Below are positions 40,842 to 51,935 of a stretch of DNA of 64,000 nt, one piece after another. Where the stretch lies: assembly GCA_034440615.1 (NCBI GenBank), contig JAOTOM010002914.1:59896-123895 (forward strand), read 5' to 3'. Every line of letters starts with the position of its first letter. Position 1 is the stretch's first letter. A program made the position numbers and the translations under genes. The notes under the pieces were generated by a model. That model had not been told where the DNA came from. It was given only the letters and a program-made list of their open reading frames with translations, and ran no database searches. This DNA comes from Ashinkailepas kermadecensis. Lineage: Eukaryota; Arthropoda; Thecostraca; Neolepadidae.

Positions 40842-40998
40842 ATGTCACTCCACTCGGCATGGTGGGCGGCGGCCCTGCTGGCGGTCAGCGGGCTTGTCTC
40901 CCCTCCCCGGCTGGCGCACGCCATGAGCCACAGCCAATACTGGGCGGCGCACATTCAGAAGAGAGCTGCCAATGTGGCCAACCAAGACGCGACTGCAG
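40842..40998 (+). CDS. Nhe: Na+/H+ exchanger exon 1 (signal peptide)
   Basis: The start is the ATG at 40842 (gccgagATGt, a fair initiation context). An upstream in-frame GTG at 40824 is not needed. Residues 1-27 form a classic signal peptide: a short N-region, the hydrophobic core AWWAAALLAVSGLV, and a cleavage site after AHA. The mature end would begin MSHSQYWAAHIQ. The exon ends at gactgcag|gtatgt in phase 1. Upstream, cctccacag|ag at 40819/40820 could be a splice acceptor, so a non-coding exon may precede it, with the GACCGT array in that intron. The sequence itself is not conserved in the family, so assignment rests on the signal peptide, phase fit and position. Confidence 0.72.
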
Positions 40999-41077
40999 GT
41001 ATGTGTGTGTGACGTATGTCGTGGACGTCCACCGTGTGACGAGTAACTGGGGCTGGGGAGGAGGTAACAGACAATTA

Positions 41078-41089
41078 TATATACTCGTA

Positions 41090-41161
<72 letters not shown>

Positions 41162-41215
41162 ATATGTATGTATGTGTGTGTGTTGTGTGGGTGCGTGTGG
41201 GTGCGTGTGTTGTCT
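41078..41215. repeat. Compound A-run / TA / TG microsatellite in intron 1
   Basis: A run of about 33 adenines is followed by TA units, then TG units and gtgggtgcgtg words. The poly-A may be the tail of a retroposed sequence, but no body is recognisable to its left. Confidence 0.9.
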
Positions 41216-41814
41216 AATGCCAGTTGAAGTGTCTTTCCCCAGTTACGCTGCTCCCGTCAGCTATTCATCCGCAATATTAATCGGACATATTCTGAGAATG
41301 CGAGCTTGATGGGATTGTCCTCCGTGTTATTCACATTATGTAAATTGTTGTGATAGCGCACAGCATCCGTCGGTTCAGCCAGCCTCAGACGATTGCCGTG
41401 CCGATTTCCTGATGGTCTACCGCACTGTAGTAGACAACGTCACGTGGTGGTACGGCTTTTTTTTACCTTCTCATCGTCCTTGTTTGTTGTGGCCGATCAC
41501 CCAATCAGCGGGAAGTCCCCACCGATCGCTCTGTCCTGCTCTTCTGCGGGCTGAGCGGACTTAGCGTAAGCGGACGACATCGCAGAGCCGGCATCAGTGA
41601 GACAGGGCGCCGCTGCGCCTTGTCTGTCTCTGCACTGGCGTTGTCGTAGCTCTGACACGCGGCCAGCTGAGCGTAGAACCGAGCCGGGCCGGGCTGGGCC
41701 GGGCCGAACTAAGCCGGGCCGTCGTGTCCTCCTCAGTCATGCTCTCTGCGCAACGCACGCCAGCCGGGATGGTGGCGCCCGCTGGGCACACGTGAGCACG
41801 CTACGACTGGACAA
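41216..41814. other. Intron 1 unique segment
   Basis: Contains a short gggccgggc repeat at about 41681-41722. No coding sequence recognised. Confidence 0.5.
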
Positions 41815-42215
41815 CCATCTGTTACGGGATAGTCTATCCCGTAGGTACGGGATAGAGCGCCGTGCTATGCAGACAACCATCTTTTACAACATAGTCTGAG
41901 TGTCGTGTTGTGCAGAAAACCATATCTTACGGTGTAGGCTGAGTGCCGTGCCGTACGGACAGCTGTCTTCTGCAGGATAGTCTGAGTGCCGTGGTATACA
42001 TGCGACGATTTTATACAGGATAGTCTGAGTGCTATTTATACAGGCAACCATCTCTTACACCATAGTCTGAGTGCCGTGTTATATGACAACGATCTTCTAC
42101 AGCATAGTCTGAGTGTCGTGTTATAACGACAAAGATCTTTACATGATAGTCTGAGTGCCGTGTTATACAAACAGCCACCTATTTATTACAGCATCATCTG
42201 AGTTCCGTGTGATAT
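41815..42215. repeat. Diverged minisatellite of about 43 bp in intron 1
   Basis: About nine loose copies built around atagtctgagtgccgtgtta and acaaccatctttta; unit length varies by several bases. An older array than its neighbours. Confidence 0.8.
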
Positions 42216-43187
42216 TGTCAGGCGTCCTGCCTGCGACGAAACATCTAATTTCACTGCATGGGCCCGTGCTTCGCCACCGCCCAGGAGCATCTCCATGCGT
42301 GTTTCATCAGTGACACCACGGCTCCAGTGCAACCTAAAATTACACCGCACCTGTTTTGTATTCAGAAATGCTATGTGACTAATGCTGAGTGCCAACAGCA
42401 CCACCAGTGTAATCTCAACACGTCACCGTGGCGTAACTAGTCGCTGGAGCTTCCAGACACGCCGATCTATGGTGTTATTTGAGGCTCGTGTTGGAAGCGA
42501 TGCCCAAGCTCATGATGGAAACAACATCAATTTAGGGTATTATGCGCGTTTTGGGAAATGTTGCCATCTGCCGAGCAAGGCACGCAATGTGATGGTGAAA
42601 CTGCACAGAACTGCACTGAAACTCAATGACATCTGATAATACCTATGTAATGAAAAAAATGGCACGTGAAATCAAGGGTGCAGAAACTATGCGTCCGGCC
42701 ACACCACCCGACTTGAGAGTTCAAGCTCAACGGAGGAGTTTAGACCGAGAGTATGAGTGCCGTCGGTGCGACGAGTCGAGTGTCCCCTTCGGCGTTGGGC
42801 CGTCAGCTGTCAGCTGTTGATCGCAGTCCCAGCCAAACGCCACTCAAACCGCCTGTCTGGCGAGAACAGGCAGGTCAATGCGTGCTGGCGCTCTTACACA
42901 GCCAGCAGCGCGACGACAAAAAGAACGTCAGGTCTTCGAAAAAATGACATCGAATGCTCTGAAAAAATGTGTAACGCTCCCACCATGCTGAAAGTTTCCT
43001 TAGATCCGGAAATACAGCGGTTTGAACACTTGTCGGAGGGGTGAGGGAGGAGACGAACGGTCAATGGAGAAGTAATCAATGCTCACAGAAACTTGATGCT
43101 TCACTTGGGGCTGCAAGGTTTGAAGAGCTAGGAAGAGGACTATCATGACCTTTTGCCACACTCTGAATCCGGCTCCGCTGCGTGACC
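42216..43187. other. Intron 1 unique segment
   Basis: No coding sequence or repeat recognised. Confidence 0.5.
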
Positions 43188-43545
43188 AGCCGAACTTCCG
43201 GACCTTACGGCGGACAAAAGTGACGCCGACGACTGACCTCGAGACGAACAGAAAATTCGGACCTTATAGCGGACACAGGCGACGCCGGCGACTGACGTCG
43301 TGCGGACCTTGCAGCGGACACATGCCTGCACTCAAGGTCAGCCGAACTTTCCGACCTTACAGCTGACACAGACCTGCACTCAAGGTCAGCCGAGCGTGCC
43401 GACCTTACAGCGGACACAGACCTGCACTCAAGGTCAGCCGAGCGTGCCGACCTTACAGCGGACACAGACCTGCACTCAAGGTCAGCCGAGCGTGCCGACC
43501 TTACAGCGGACACGGACGACGCCGGCGGATGACCGCTGCTCGCCC
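43188..43545. repeat. 48-bp minisatellite in intron 1
   Basis: Three nearly identical 48-bp units with ttacagcggacacagacctg and aaggtcagccgagcgtgccg (43357-43505). They are preceded by several diverged copies (cggacctta.agcggacac, gacgccggcgactgac) reaching back to about 43188. Confidence 0.88.
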
Positions 43546-45573
43546 CGCGCCGGAAGTGGGGGCAGATAGCGGCGGCGGCGGCGGCCCCGCTCCACAGACA
43601 CGCGCGGCTCCGTGTCGGCAACCGCCGACCACGCTGCACTGGCGACCAATCCGCCGCTGCCGGACCGGACCTTCAACACGCGACTCGCCGACCAGACGCT
43701 GCCGTGTGTGCAGCACGTGACTCTCGAGACGTGACGTGCCTCGAGACGTGACGTGTCTCGAGACTGCAAAACATACTTGTTGATTGCGGAACGCTGTGAA
43801 CCCCACGGCGGGTGTCCGAAAATGTAAGCCACAAGCTGTTGGCTATGACGGGCCGCCACGACAATAAGTGGTTGATAAATATTATGTTGAGTATTTTTAG
43901 CGTGTTGGGTGATCTACCTTCAGGAAGTCACTGGCTCCCTTCGAAGTTCCCTTGGCATCCTTTGTGCTCATCTGACATTACTGGAAACACCACGACTTAA
44001 CCTTGTGACTGAATAAGCACGCTCTGAATGTTGGGTTGGGCTTTTAATTGGACCCAGCTGGACCACGTTCCTCGCATACCAAGCCCCACAGAAGTTGTGT
44101 TAGCGCACACAATAGTTACTGCAGGTATGCGGTTAATGCATCAGAATCCGTACCACGAATAACCCGGATGAAAACTATGGGCTGGCAGTTGCTGCCATTC
44201 TTTTTCCCGCATCCACGCTTGTAATGACTGTGATCTTAACATTAAAGGCCATAAAGGTTCACATATTTGACAATCGCCAAATTATTTACACTGAATCTTG
44301 AATGGTACAGTGCAAATGACCTTTTGTGTTGAGATGTGCTGAACTTAGCTGCTGAACATATTCAATTTGCGCTGTTACAAACACAACCGATAGGGTGTAT
44401 CTATGCCCGAACGGAAACCGCAAAACAGCAAAAAAGAAGTTCGAAAAGGCTGCGTGAAAGTGATGCACATTACGACAACCCGGCAAACCTTGCCCATTGC
44501 CGAACATGCCGAACATGCCGAACATGCCGAACATGGAGATACAGGCTGCAGTGCCGGCACACCGGCTGTCCTGATCCCCATGATAAACACAACAGCTGGT
44601 GTCCTGTGTACCGCTTCTCTCTGACGGACGAGTTACATGCGACTCCAGGAAGAAAACATCACGCTGGAGTGCATATCCATTAGATCGTGCGGTAAATAGC
44701 GCTATACGACAGAGAACACCTGTTGCTCGGCGCTGTATTGTATTAACTGCTGCCTGGATGTCCAATACAATCACATCATGCCGTGGTGCTGATCGAAATG
44801 AACGAACCGCAACCGAGCATGGGATGCAGCGGTAAGTAACTCACGGGAAGAGTGTTGGCGGTGATGCAGGCCACACCCGGAGCGGGTGGATTGGCCCGGG
44901 GGGACAGTCGGCGGGATGGGTGACTGGCGCCGTGACGCCGTGACGTCGTGACGCCGTCGTGACTGTCTGTCCGCCATGCACCGTTACTTGAGCTATGCAT
45001 CGCTCGGGATCGTGCACTGGTCAGACTGCAACTGATAACGAGCTGAACTGTTCTCGGTATCTGGACAATTTCGCAGGGATGTGCCGTGTTGCATCGGCGA
45101 CTCGCCGCGGCATGGGCTACAGGCACATGCAGTTATTGCGACTTCCGTGCTCATGTGCTGACGCGAGAAGATTATCCCACGCAGGAAAGGACAATGAATC
45201 GTGGGAAGTATGAACAGATCATCAGCATCTAGCATACCAATCGTAATACACGTGAGCATACGGCAAGATAATAAATCTTCGGAAATACGCATTGCAGAGA
45301 CGATATCTCGGTAAACATTCATCACAAACCAAAAATAATCAGTCGGATAGTCGTGTCCGTCCACAGCATTTTCCCGACAAGTGCTGACACCCTCACAAGC
45401 GAGCAAAATGTGACGCAGACTGTTGCAGAGCATCTTTGCAAGATTAGAGTGAAGCATGAACGGGGCCGGATGTTGATGACGCGAAGCCAACATTTCCGTT
45501 CGCTTCGTTGCGTGGGCTGTGAAATAGGCTGCGTTCGCGCCCATTCATTATCTGGGGCGACTCAAGCCCGGAG
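43546..45573. other. Intron 1 unique segment
   Basis: A ggc trinucleotide run lies at 43570-43583, an 8-bp inverted repeat (CTCGAGAC/GTCTCGAG) at 43740-43762, and four catgccgaa units at about 44503-44535. No coding exon recognised. Confidence 0.45.
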
Positions 45574-45837
45574 AATGTCGCTCTAGCTGGGGAGTGCCGC
45601 TCCGGCTGGGGAGTGCCGCTCCGGCTGGGGAGTGCCGCTCCGGCTGGGGAGTGCCGCTCCGGCTGGGGAGTGCCGCACCGGCTGGGGAGTGTCGCTCCGG
45701 CTGGGGAGTGCCGCTCCGGCTGGGGAGTGCCGCTCCGGCTGGGGAGTGCCGCTCCGGCTGGGGAGTGCCGCTCCGGCTGGGGAGTGCCGCTCCGGCTGGG
45801 GAGTGCCGCACCGGCTGGGGAGTGCCGCTCCGGCTCT
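45574..45837. repeat. 19-bp minisatellite upstream of exon 2
   Basis: About 14 copies of gctggggagtgccgctccg with rare changes. It ends about 180 bp before exon 2. The unit is open in several phases on both strands. Confidence 0.95.
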
Positions 45838-46020
45838 GTGAGTGCGCCTCTCCCGTGTTCGGAGGCTTCACCAGACCCGGGGCAAGCTCTTCACTCGGGT
45901 GCTATGCTAGATTCACAGGCTGATAAAGTGTGTCTGTACGCCCGGAGGCCGCATGCGACCGGGACCTTGTTTGTGCCCCGAGGCTGTTCGCCCAGTGTGA
46001 CCAGCGTACACTGCCGGCAG

Positions 46021-46141
46021 AGGGAGTCGCCGACCACATCTCGTACCACGGCTCGGGACACGGTCTGGACGAGCCTCCACACGGGCTCGTGTTGGACGAC
46101 AACAGCAGCAGCGCTACGCTGCCGGGGCACAAGCGGCACCC
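46021..46141 (+). CDS. Nhe: Na+/H+ exchanger exon 2 (extracellular segment)
   Basis: Acceptor ctgccggcag|ag, donor cggcaccc|gtgagt. It enters with two bases that complete the GAG codon begun in exon 1 and leaves in phase 2, which fits exon 3 exactly. It encodes about 40 hydrophilic residues including EGVADHISYHGSGHGLDEPP and HKRHP, the poorly conserved extracellular stretch before the first conserved helix. An alternative acceptor after ttcacag at 45918 would be in the wrong phase and lengthen the loop. Without homology the call depends on splice sites and phase. Confidence 0.68.
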
Positions 46142-46163
46142 GTGAGTATGTCGGCTCACCCAC

Positions 46164-46270
46164 GCAGCGCTGCACAGCACACAGAACAGCGGCAGCGCTG
46201 CACAGCACACAGAACAGCGGCAGCGCTGCACAGCACACAGAACAGCGGCAGCGCTGCACAGCACACAGAC
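46164..46270. repeat. 28-bp minisatellite just after exon 2
   Basis: Almost four copies of a 28-bp unit (gcagcgctgcacagcacaca then gaacagcg), starting 23 bp after the exon 2 donor. Confidence 0.93.
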
Positions 46271-46308
46271 ATCGCACCACACAGGCGACACACTCAATAC
46301 ACCGGTGA

Positions 46309-46530
46309 TGACTCACTCAACACACCCAACACGTCGGTGAGGACTCACTCAACACATCCAACACGTCGGTGAGGACTCACTCAACACATCCAACACGTCG
46401 GTGAGGACTCACTCAACACACTCAATACATCGGTGTGGACTCACTCAACACACCCAACACGTCGATGGGGACTCACTCAACACATCCAACACGTCGGTGA
46501 GGACTCACCCAACACACCCAACACGTTCGG
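46309..46530. repeat. 32-bp minisatellite in intron 2
   Basis: About seven copies of a 32-bp unit containing actcaacacacccaacacgt and cggtgagg. Confidence 0.93.
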
Positions 46531-46560
46531 AATCCCTCGGCAAACCGTCCCACCAAATGT

Positions 46561-46770
46561 CTCGCTCCTGGTCCTTGACTTTGGTCTACGGTGGTGGTCA
46601 GATGCAAGGAAGCTGACGAGAATGAATCAGGCTCGCTCATGGTCCTTGACTTTGGTCTATGGTGGTGGCCAGATGCAAGGAAGCTGACGAGAATGAATCA
46701 GGCTCGCTCCTGGTCCTTGACTTTGGCCTACTGTGGTGGTCAAATGCAAGGGAGCTGACGAGAACAACTT
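46561..46770. repeat. 71-bp minisatellite in intron 2
   Basis: Three copies starting at 46564, 46635 and 46706, each with ggtccttgactttggtcta and gcaaggaagctgacgaga. Confidence 0.93.
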
Positions 46771-46860
46771 ATGGCAATAAAGGCTATGCTCATGGACATG
46801 ACTGTTTTGCCCTCGCACGTTCAATAACACATGCGACGGTACATCAATTGTCAATCGATC

Positions 46861-46980
46861 ATAACCAACCACAGCCTACCTATTGCGTCCATAACCAACC
46901 ACAGCCTACCTATTGCGTCCATAACCAACCACAGCCTACCTATTGCGTCCATAACCAACCACAGCCTACCTATTGCGTCC
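46861..46980. repeat. 30-bp minisatellite in intron 2
   Basis: Four identical copies of a 30-bp unit (ataaccaaccacagcctacc then tattgcgtcc). Perfect identity implies recent expansion or ongoing homogenisation. Confidence 0.96.
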
Positions 46981-47733
46981 GATCCTGTTCTAAACTATCC
47001 GCGATATATGCAGGCAAATGCGGCCGTCGTACATTGCGCTTTTTGAGGTTCTCGTTTTTATCGTGGCCAGAATGTCGAATCATCGAGTATTTTGTGTGTG
47101 GTTAGGTGGTAGCTTCGCACACGCGCTAGCCGGATGGTTCCGAGATCAAGACTTGATGTGCCCTGGATTGATGCGACCCCTTGTCGCCGCTCGGTGTCCC
47201 GGACGACGACGGTAGATCGTTCTCGAATCTAAGAGCGTCGTAGAAGAGCTGATCAAGTGGCGGGATTGAGACGTCGAGAACATTACGCGTACGACTCCAC
47301 TCAATGCTGTTGCCCCATCCTATGTGTCGCTTGCGGCACATAGGATCCTATGTGTGTTAGGATCCTGCGGCATCCTATGTGTGTTTGTCGATAGTAACCG
47401 CGCACATCAACACAGTTTTAGCTGACTCGCCACTTCAACTGAGCTTTAGCTTTAGCGGCGATTACGATTCAGACACGGTCCAGCCGGGGAACTTGTGGCA
47501 TGTTTCAGCCGTCGCATGGTCCGTGCAGCAGCCGGGCTGATGCCACCCGCGGAGGTGTTTTGTGGCCATGAAAAACGCCGCCACGCCCACGCCCACGCCC
47601 ACGCCCTCGCCCACGCCCACGCCCTCACCGCCCACGTCAGCACGCCATCGCTTGGTGTAGCCAACGCGTCATCCATTGCATCCATTCGTATAAAAACAAC
47701 AACTTGGAAATGTCATGTCAGCTCACTGAGCTG
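46981..47733. other. Intron 2 unique segment
   Basis: Contains a cccacg/cccacgccc run at about 47582-47630 and a duplicated catcctatgtgtgtt at 47340-47385. The last 15 bases (cagctcactgagctg, 47719-47733) are the left target-site duplication of the SINE that follows. Confidence 0.5.
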
Positions 47734-47912
47734 ATTATTATTATTATTGGGTGGTTCTCGACGTACTTTATGCACGATCACGGCTAATTGCGCCGCCCCA
47801 ACTGTTTCGCCGGTGGGCCGCGGGATTGGGAAATGTCCCGAGTGGTGCGAGTGTTGAACCCGGGACCTTTGATGCTTGGTCAACACCTTAACCACTCGGC
47901 CATCCTCGCCCC
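47734..47912 (-). mobile_element. tRNA-derived SINE with target-site duplication
   Basis: Read on the minus strand, the 179-bp element begins with a tRNA-like head: A box tggccgagtgg followed by ttaagg (about 47892-47902), then cccgggttcaacac as a degenerate B box (about 47848-47861). A unique body follows, and the element ends in (aat)n near 47734. The tRNA-like head resembles a long-variable-arm tRNA such as Ser or Leu. It is flanked by cagctcactgagctg (47719-47733) and cagctcactgagttg (47913-47927), a 15-bp target duplication with one mismatch. It is inserted antisense to the gene in intron 2. Because the duplication is nearly intact, the insertion is fairly young. Confidence 0.87.
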
Positions 47913-47927
47913 CAGCTCACTGAGTTG

Positions 47928-48627
47928 TGATTCAATGAGAGGGAATAGGTCAGGCAGTTTTTCGCCGACATCGCGAATTATCGGCAAGTAATATCACATT
48001 TGGCCGCACAATAGGCATATTGGCTGTCGTCCGGTGATGGAGAACTTAACTAACTTGCATACATAGGTCATTGAACTTGACAAAATCATCCATGTCGTTG
48101 AACCAACTTGATATCAGACGACGGCTTTCGGCTCCTGAGTCACTATGCGGTTAAATAGGACGGTGAAACCAACATTAAGATAATTTTTACTAGAAAATAT
48201 TGTTCCCGGGAACTATTTCGGAAGCATACAACACGAGACTGACTCGCTCACCTCATCTGACTGTAAATCTGTCGGTCGAAATGTATATCAACGCCCATTG
48301 GCAGCATTCCGAGATATTGAGAAGTACTCTGCAGAACATTTCAATAGTGTATGTGTTACTATTTTTTTACACAGATAGTTATTTAAACGTCAAAATGCTT
48401 AATTTTTGGACGGAACATGCTTTTAACCTAACCTAGGAGGTCGTCCCGTGACCCGAAGCACACAAATCAAACATCAATCGCGACATTCACGCATGCATAC
48501 ATGCCACTGTGTGCACTTTACACCCTCAGCCGCACAGACCGTCGAGGTCAGGTGTGCGCAAGGTCACCGTAAGATGGCACCACGACACAGGTTTGTGAAC
48601 GTTAGTCGGCGCTCCATCGCAGATGAC
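47928..48627. other. Intron 2 unique segment
   Basis: AT-rich intronic DNA, no repeat or coding exon recognised. Confidence 0.5.
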
Positions 48628-48822
48628 CCACGTTCTGCCCCGGCACCCATGTTCTGCCCTGGTATCCATGTTCTGCCCTAGCACCCATGTTCTGCCCTGG
48701 TACCCATGTTCAGCCCCGGCACCCACATTCTGCCCTAGTATCCATGCTCTGCACTGACACCCATGTTCTGCCCTGGTACCCACATTCTGCCCTGGTGTCC
48801 ATGTTCTGCCCTGATGCCCATT
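48628..48822. repeat. 19-bp minisatellite just before exon 3
   Basis: About ten copies of acccatgttctgccctggt and variants (tatcc, gcacc, tgacac). It ends about 18 bp before the exon 3 acceptor, so it occupies the place where the branch point and pyrimidine tract must lie. Confidence 0.93.
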
Positions 48823-48839
48823 CCCTGCTCCACTGGCAG

Positions 48840-49012
48840 AACGCACCACTACGAGCCGCAGCGAGTTCATGACCAGTACTACACGTACTGTGTGGAGCGT
48901 GACCCGCTGCACGAGCAGCACGGCATCCACGTGGCATCGTGGCGCTGGGACGAGGTGCGGCCCTACTACGCCATCACACTCTTCATTGCCATCGCCGGAC
49001 TGGCGAAGCTGG
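48840..49012 (+). CDS. Nhe: Na+/H+ exchanger exon 3 (first conserved helix)
   Basis: Acceptor cactggcag|a, donor aagctgg|gtgagc. It enters with the last base of a codon and leaves in phase 1. It encodes HHYEPQRVHDQYYTY, then GIHVASWRWDEVRPYY and the helix AITLFIAIAGLAKLG. The GIHVASW.W.EV.PY block followed by ITLF...GLAK.GFH is diagnostic for NHE2/NHE3-type exchangers and their arthropod relatives. The polypyrimidine tract is weak (ccctgctccactgg) and abuts the 19-bp repeat. Confidence 0.93.
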
Positions 49013-49430
49013 GTGAGCAGTGGACGCGGTGGTGTGTAGGCGGCACCGCAGCATTCGGTAAAACAATACCAAATAAACGGCTACGGTTGACGATGCTTCT
49101 TTGGAGGTCCAACATGACACAGAACAAAAATGTGTGGACAAATCTGACTTTTTGGGAGAAATATGTTTTCAGAACATTTAGACCAATACAAAAGGGCAAA
49201 CCGAACAATAATTATCAGTGTGACGGCACGTGGATAAATATGAATAACGTCTTGCAACTGGATTTAGCTGAACTGGGTGTTAACTGGATTGGATGTAACT
49301 GTAATTCCAGATGAGTAGTTAAATTGTTCGGTGATGAGTTGTGGCCCTATGGTGGCATTCAATCATCTGGCTGCAGGAGAGGTGCTGATATTTTGCGTCT
49401 GCTCAATTCTAATTTCTTGTTCTGTTTCAG

Positions 49431-49476
49431 GGTTTCACCACGCTCATTTCTTGTCGTCCAAGGTACCGGAGTCCTG
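49431..49476 (+). CDS. Nhe: Na+/H+ exchanger exon 4 (VPESC micro-exon)
   Basis: A 46-bp exon between a strong acceptor (ttgttctgtttcag|gg) and donor (gtcctg|gtaagc). With the single base carried from exon 3 it reads GFHHAHFLSSKVPESC, entering in phase 1 and leaving in phase 2. The VPESC motif starts the second conserved helix in all NHE proteins. Intron 3 before it is only 418 bp and carries no minisatellite. The size explains why no open-frame search would find it. Confidence 0.93.
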
Positions 49477-49639
49477 GTAAGCTTAACAATACCACGGGTC
49501 TCGGCCTGCCCACTAGACGCTTGTTCGGTCATATACAAGGAATATCTTATTCCATAGATATCTTTCCCTGCTCCTTCCGGCTACCACTTGGCTTCCCTGC
49601 CGTGAAGTACTGGCAATGTCCTTGTTTCGGGTCATGACG

Positions 49640-49812
49640 TTTAAATGTTTGGGGGCGGGAGTCCAGGGTAAACCACCCTTCTCACAATCGAAAGAATGTG
49701 GGTTCAAGTAACACCTGCCGCTAATCTTCTCCCGTGGCCAATCGGCGTGAGAGATTGGCGACGTTACATGGCTCAACGGCCGACGTGTCGCAAAACCAAT
49801 AACTACCTTTCC
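49640..49812 (+). mobile_element. SINE-like dispersed repeat, copy 3
   Basis: The 3' 90 bp match 12226-12320 and, inverted, 4283-4370. Upstream, gaatgtgggttcaagta at about 49694-49710 resembles a tRNA B box, so the full unit may be a tRNA-derived SINE distinct from the one in intron 2. The left limit is uncertain. It lies in intron 4 in sense orientation. Confidence 0.55.
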
Positions 49813-50699
49813 ACTGAACATTATCGAGGGTAGGAGGGGAAACAAAGGTGCGGCGAGCGCTACCCATTGCTTTTCGCTCCCAGAGCGAGGGGGAATCTGC
49901 AAACCTTCCTGCGACATTTGCTGCTGGCAGTTGTGGTCGATGGTCCAAAGCCGAGAGTCGGTCATGTTCCCGAGCGCGGAACAGGGTCTCATACTGAACC
50001 GGTCAGCTCTTCAACGTACCCACTGCCCAAATCCACCTGCACACATACGGAGCGGAATTACGGGATCTGGCACGGTTTGTGCTCGTCAGCCTCCACTATC
50101 CACCCCCAACATCAACTTCTCATAATTCTGTCTGAGCTCCACCGCATGCGGTCAGTCACGGCCATCGTCGCAGAAGTTCACCAGCGGTCCCGAAGCTTAC
50201 ACACCTTTTCATATGGATAGTGTTCAGGATTGTAAATCGAGATATTGTCCAGCTGCAAGACTTGGGCTAGGCTCACACACACCCTTCATAAAGATAATGT
50301 AGACTAAAGTGAAGGGCGCCACGACTGCTGCCGTCCAGTGGGCACATCGCTGGAACGGTAAGCGCGAGCTGGAGATGCGACGGCGCCCACAACATGCTGA
50401 AAAGTTTGAATATTTTGACCGTAACAGCATCTGTTAAATGTCGATTCAAGGTGCATGAATTCCACCAAAATCCGCACGAGCATCCTCACCGACTTTGGCA
50501 ATGCTGCACCGGCCGGCTGGTCGCCATTGGCGCACGGGCCTGTGCAATGAATACAATGTCAGGTGTCCTGGAAGAGGAGAGCGGGTGGGGAGAGCGGGAT
50601 GCCTTCATTAAGCCACTCTCCCATCGAAGGTGCTGCTCACTACTGTGCGAACTGGAAATAAAGTCCCAACCTTACCACGGTGGGATCCTGTCGCGTCCG
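49813..50699. other. Intron 4 unique segment
   Basis: No coding exon or repeat recognised; both strands have only short frames. Confidence 0.5.
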
Positions 50700-50892
50700 A
50701 CCTCTACACACCCTGCCCGACTCCATACCTTCCCAAGGCGCCTGACCTCTACACGTGTACACCCTCTCCGGCGCCATACCTTCCCAAGGCGCCTGGCCTC
50801 TACACGTGTACACCCTCTCCGGCGCCATACCTTCCCAAGGCGTCTGGCCTCTATACGCGCACACCCACCGTGCTCGGCTCCATACCTTCCTG
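50700..50892. repeat. 51-bp minisatellite in intron 4
   Basis: About 3.7 copies of a 51-bp unit containing cctctacacgtgtacaccct and gccataccttcccaaggcg. The 17-codon period keeps both strands open. Confidence 0.9.
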
Positions 50893-51633
50893 CAGCACGA
50901 GTCCGCGGGGTCCTTGCTGCGACACCCGTACCCAGCTCACCTCCACAGGTCGCACCACCGCCGGTGCCAGAGCCGTATCCAAGGCACGTCCGCTATGGAT
51001 AGAGGCTGGTGCATGCGTCCATTTGCATGACACTCGATTGCCACTTTATAGCCGTGATCCTATCGTAAAACTGGTGATAACGCAAGGGAAGCCTTGGGCC
51101 GGTGCGGTGTGCTGTTCACACTGCACGCTGTCGTCTGTGTCGTTGCTGGCAGTGCTGGGCTCCTCTAACTCCTCTGCCTACTATGGCTCACCTGGCTCCT
51201 CTGGCTCCTGCGACATTGCTGGGAGGCCACGAATATTATGCGTGAGTGTGTTGAGTGCTACCGGCAGTCGAATCGCCGTAAGTCGCAGCGCGTACCAGCA
51301 TTAGCCGACTTCCCGGCGGCACGATAAGAGCCGGCTTTGGCTGAGTGGATTGGTTGTCTTGACGATGCCCTTGTTAGCCGGTTGGGATCCAAATATTAAG
51401 ATTACAACTCAAGAAGATTAAATCCGAACAGCCGCATCCCACACCGCCGTAAATCTCCCGGAGATCCTGAGCGTCGGAGCCCATATTTGTTGTGTGTGTC
51501 CGTGTGCTGTTCTAAGTGCAGGGTGACGTCGGCTGCACTGCTTTTACCCACGCTAGTGCTCTGCTGCTGTTCTTGTGCTTCTGTTGAACCCCAAGCCGTT
51601 GCGCTGTCGTACTGCTGATCGTTTACTGTGGAA
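50893..51633. other. Intron 4 unique segment
   Basis: A short ctcctctg/ctcctctggctcc repeat lies at 51160-51212. No coding exon recognised. Confidence 0.5.
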
Positions 51634-51935
51634 CAGCACGGCGTTGCACTGTTGAACAGCACGCTGTTGCACCATGGAACAAGACGTCGTTGCACCGTGG
51701 AACAGCACGCTGTTGAGCCTTGGAACAACATGGTGTTGTACCATGGAACAGCACGTTGTTGCACCATGGAACAGCACGCTGTTGCACCGTGGAACAGCAC
51801 GCTGTTGTACTGTTGAACAGCACGCTCTTGCACCATGGAACAGCACGCTGTTGCATCGTGGAACAGCACGCTGTTGCACTGTGGAACGGCGAACTGTTGA
51901 GCTGTTGAACAGCACGCTGCTGTACTGCTGAACAG
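51634..51935. repeat. 23-bp minisatellite before exon 5
   Basis: About 13 copies of a 23-bp unit (gttgcaccatggaacagcac then gct). A further diverged pair with attgctgttgtttatg.tgtg follows at 51990-52085, leading almost directly to exon 5. Confidence 0.93.

Noticed and set aside
40468..40954. Val-Thr or Arg-Asp repeat proteins upstream of the exchanger
   Set aside because: Translation of the (GACCGT)n array in different phases; no independent support for coding.
43740..43762. CTCGAGAC/GTCTCGAG inverted repeat as an operator-like site
   Set aside because: It arises from a short local duplication of ctcgagacgtgacgtg, and there is no independent reason to assign a function.
47848..47912. A functional tRNA gene on the minus strand
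   Set aside because: The A box is good, but the B box is degenerate and the head continues into a SINE body with an AAT tail and target duplications, so it is a retroposon head.
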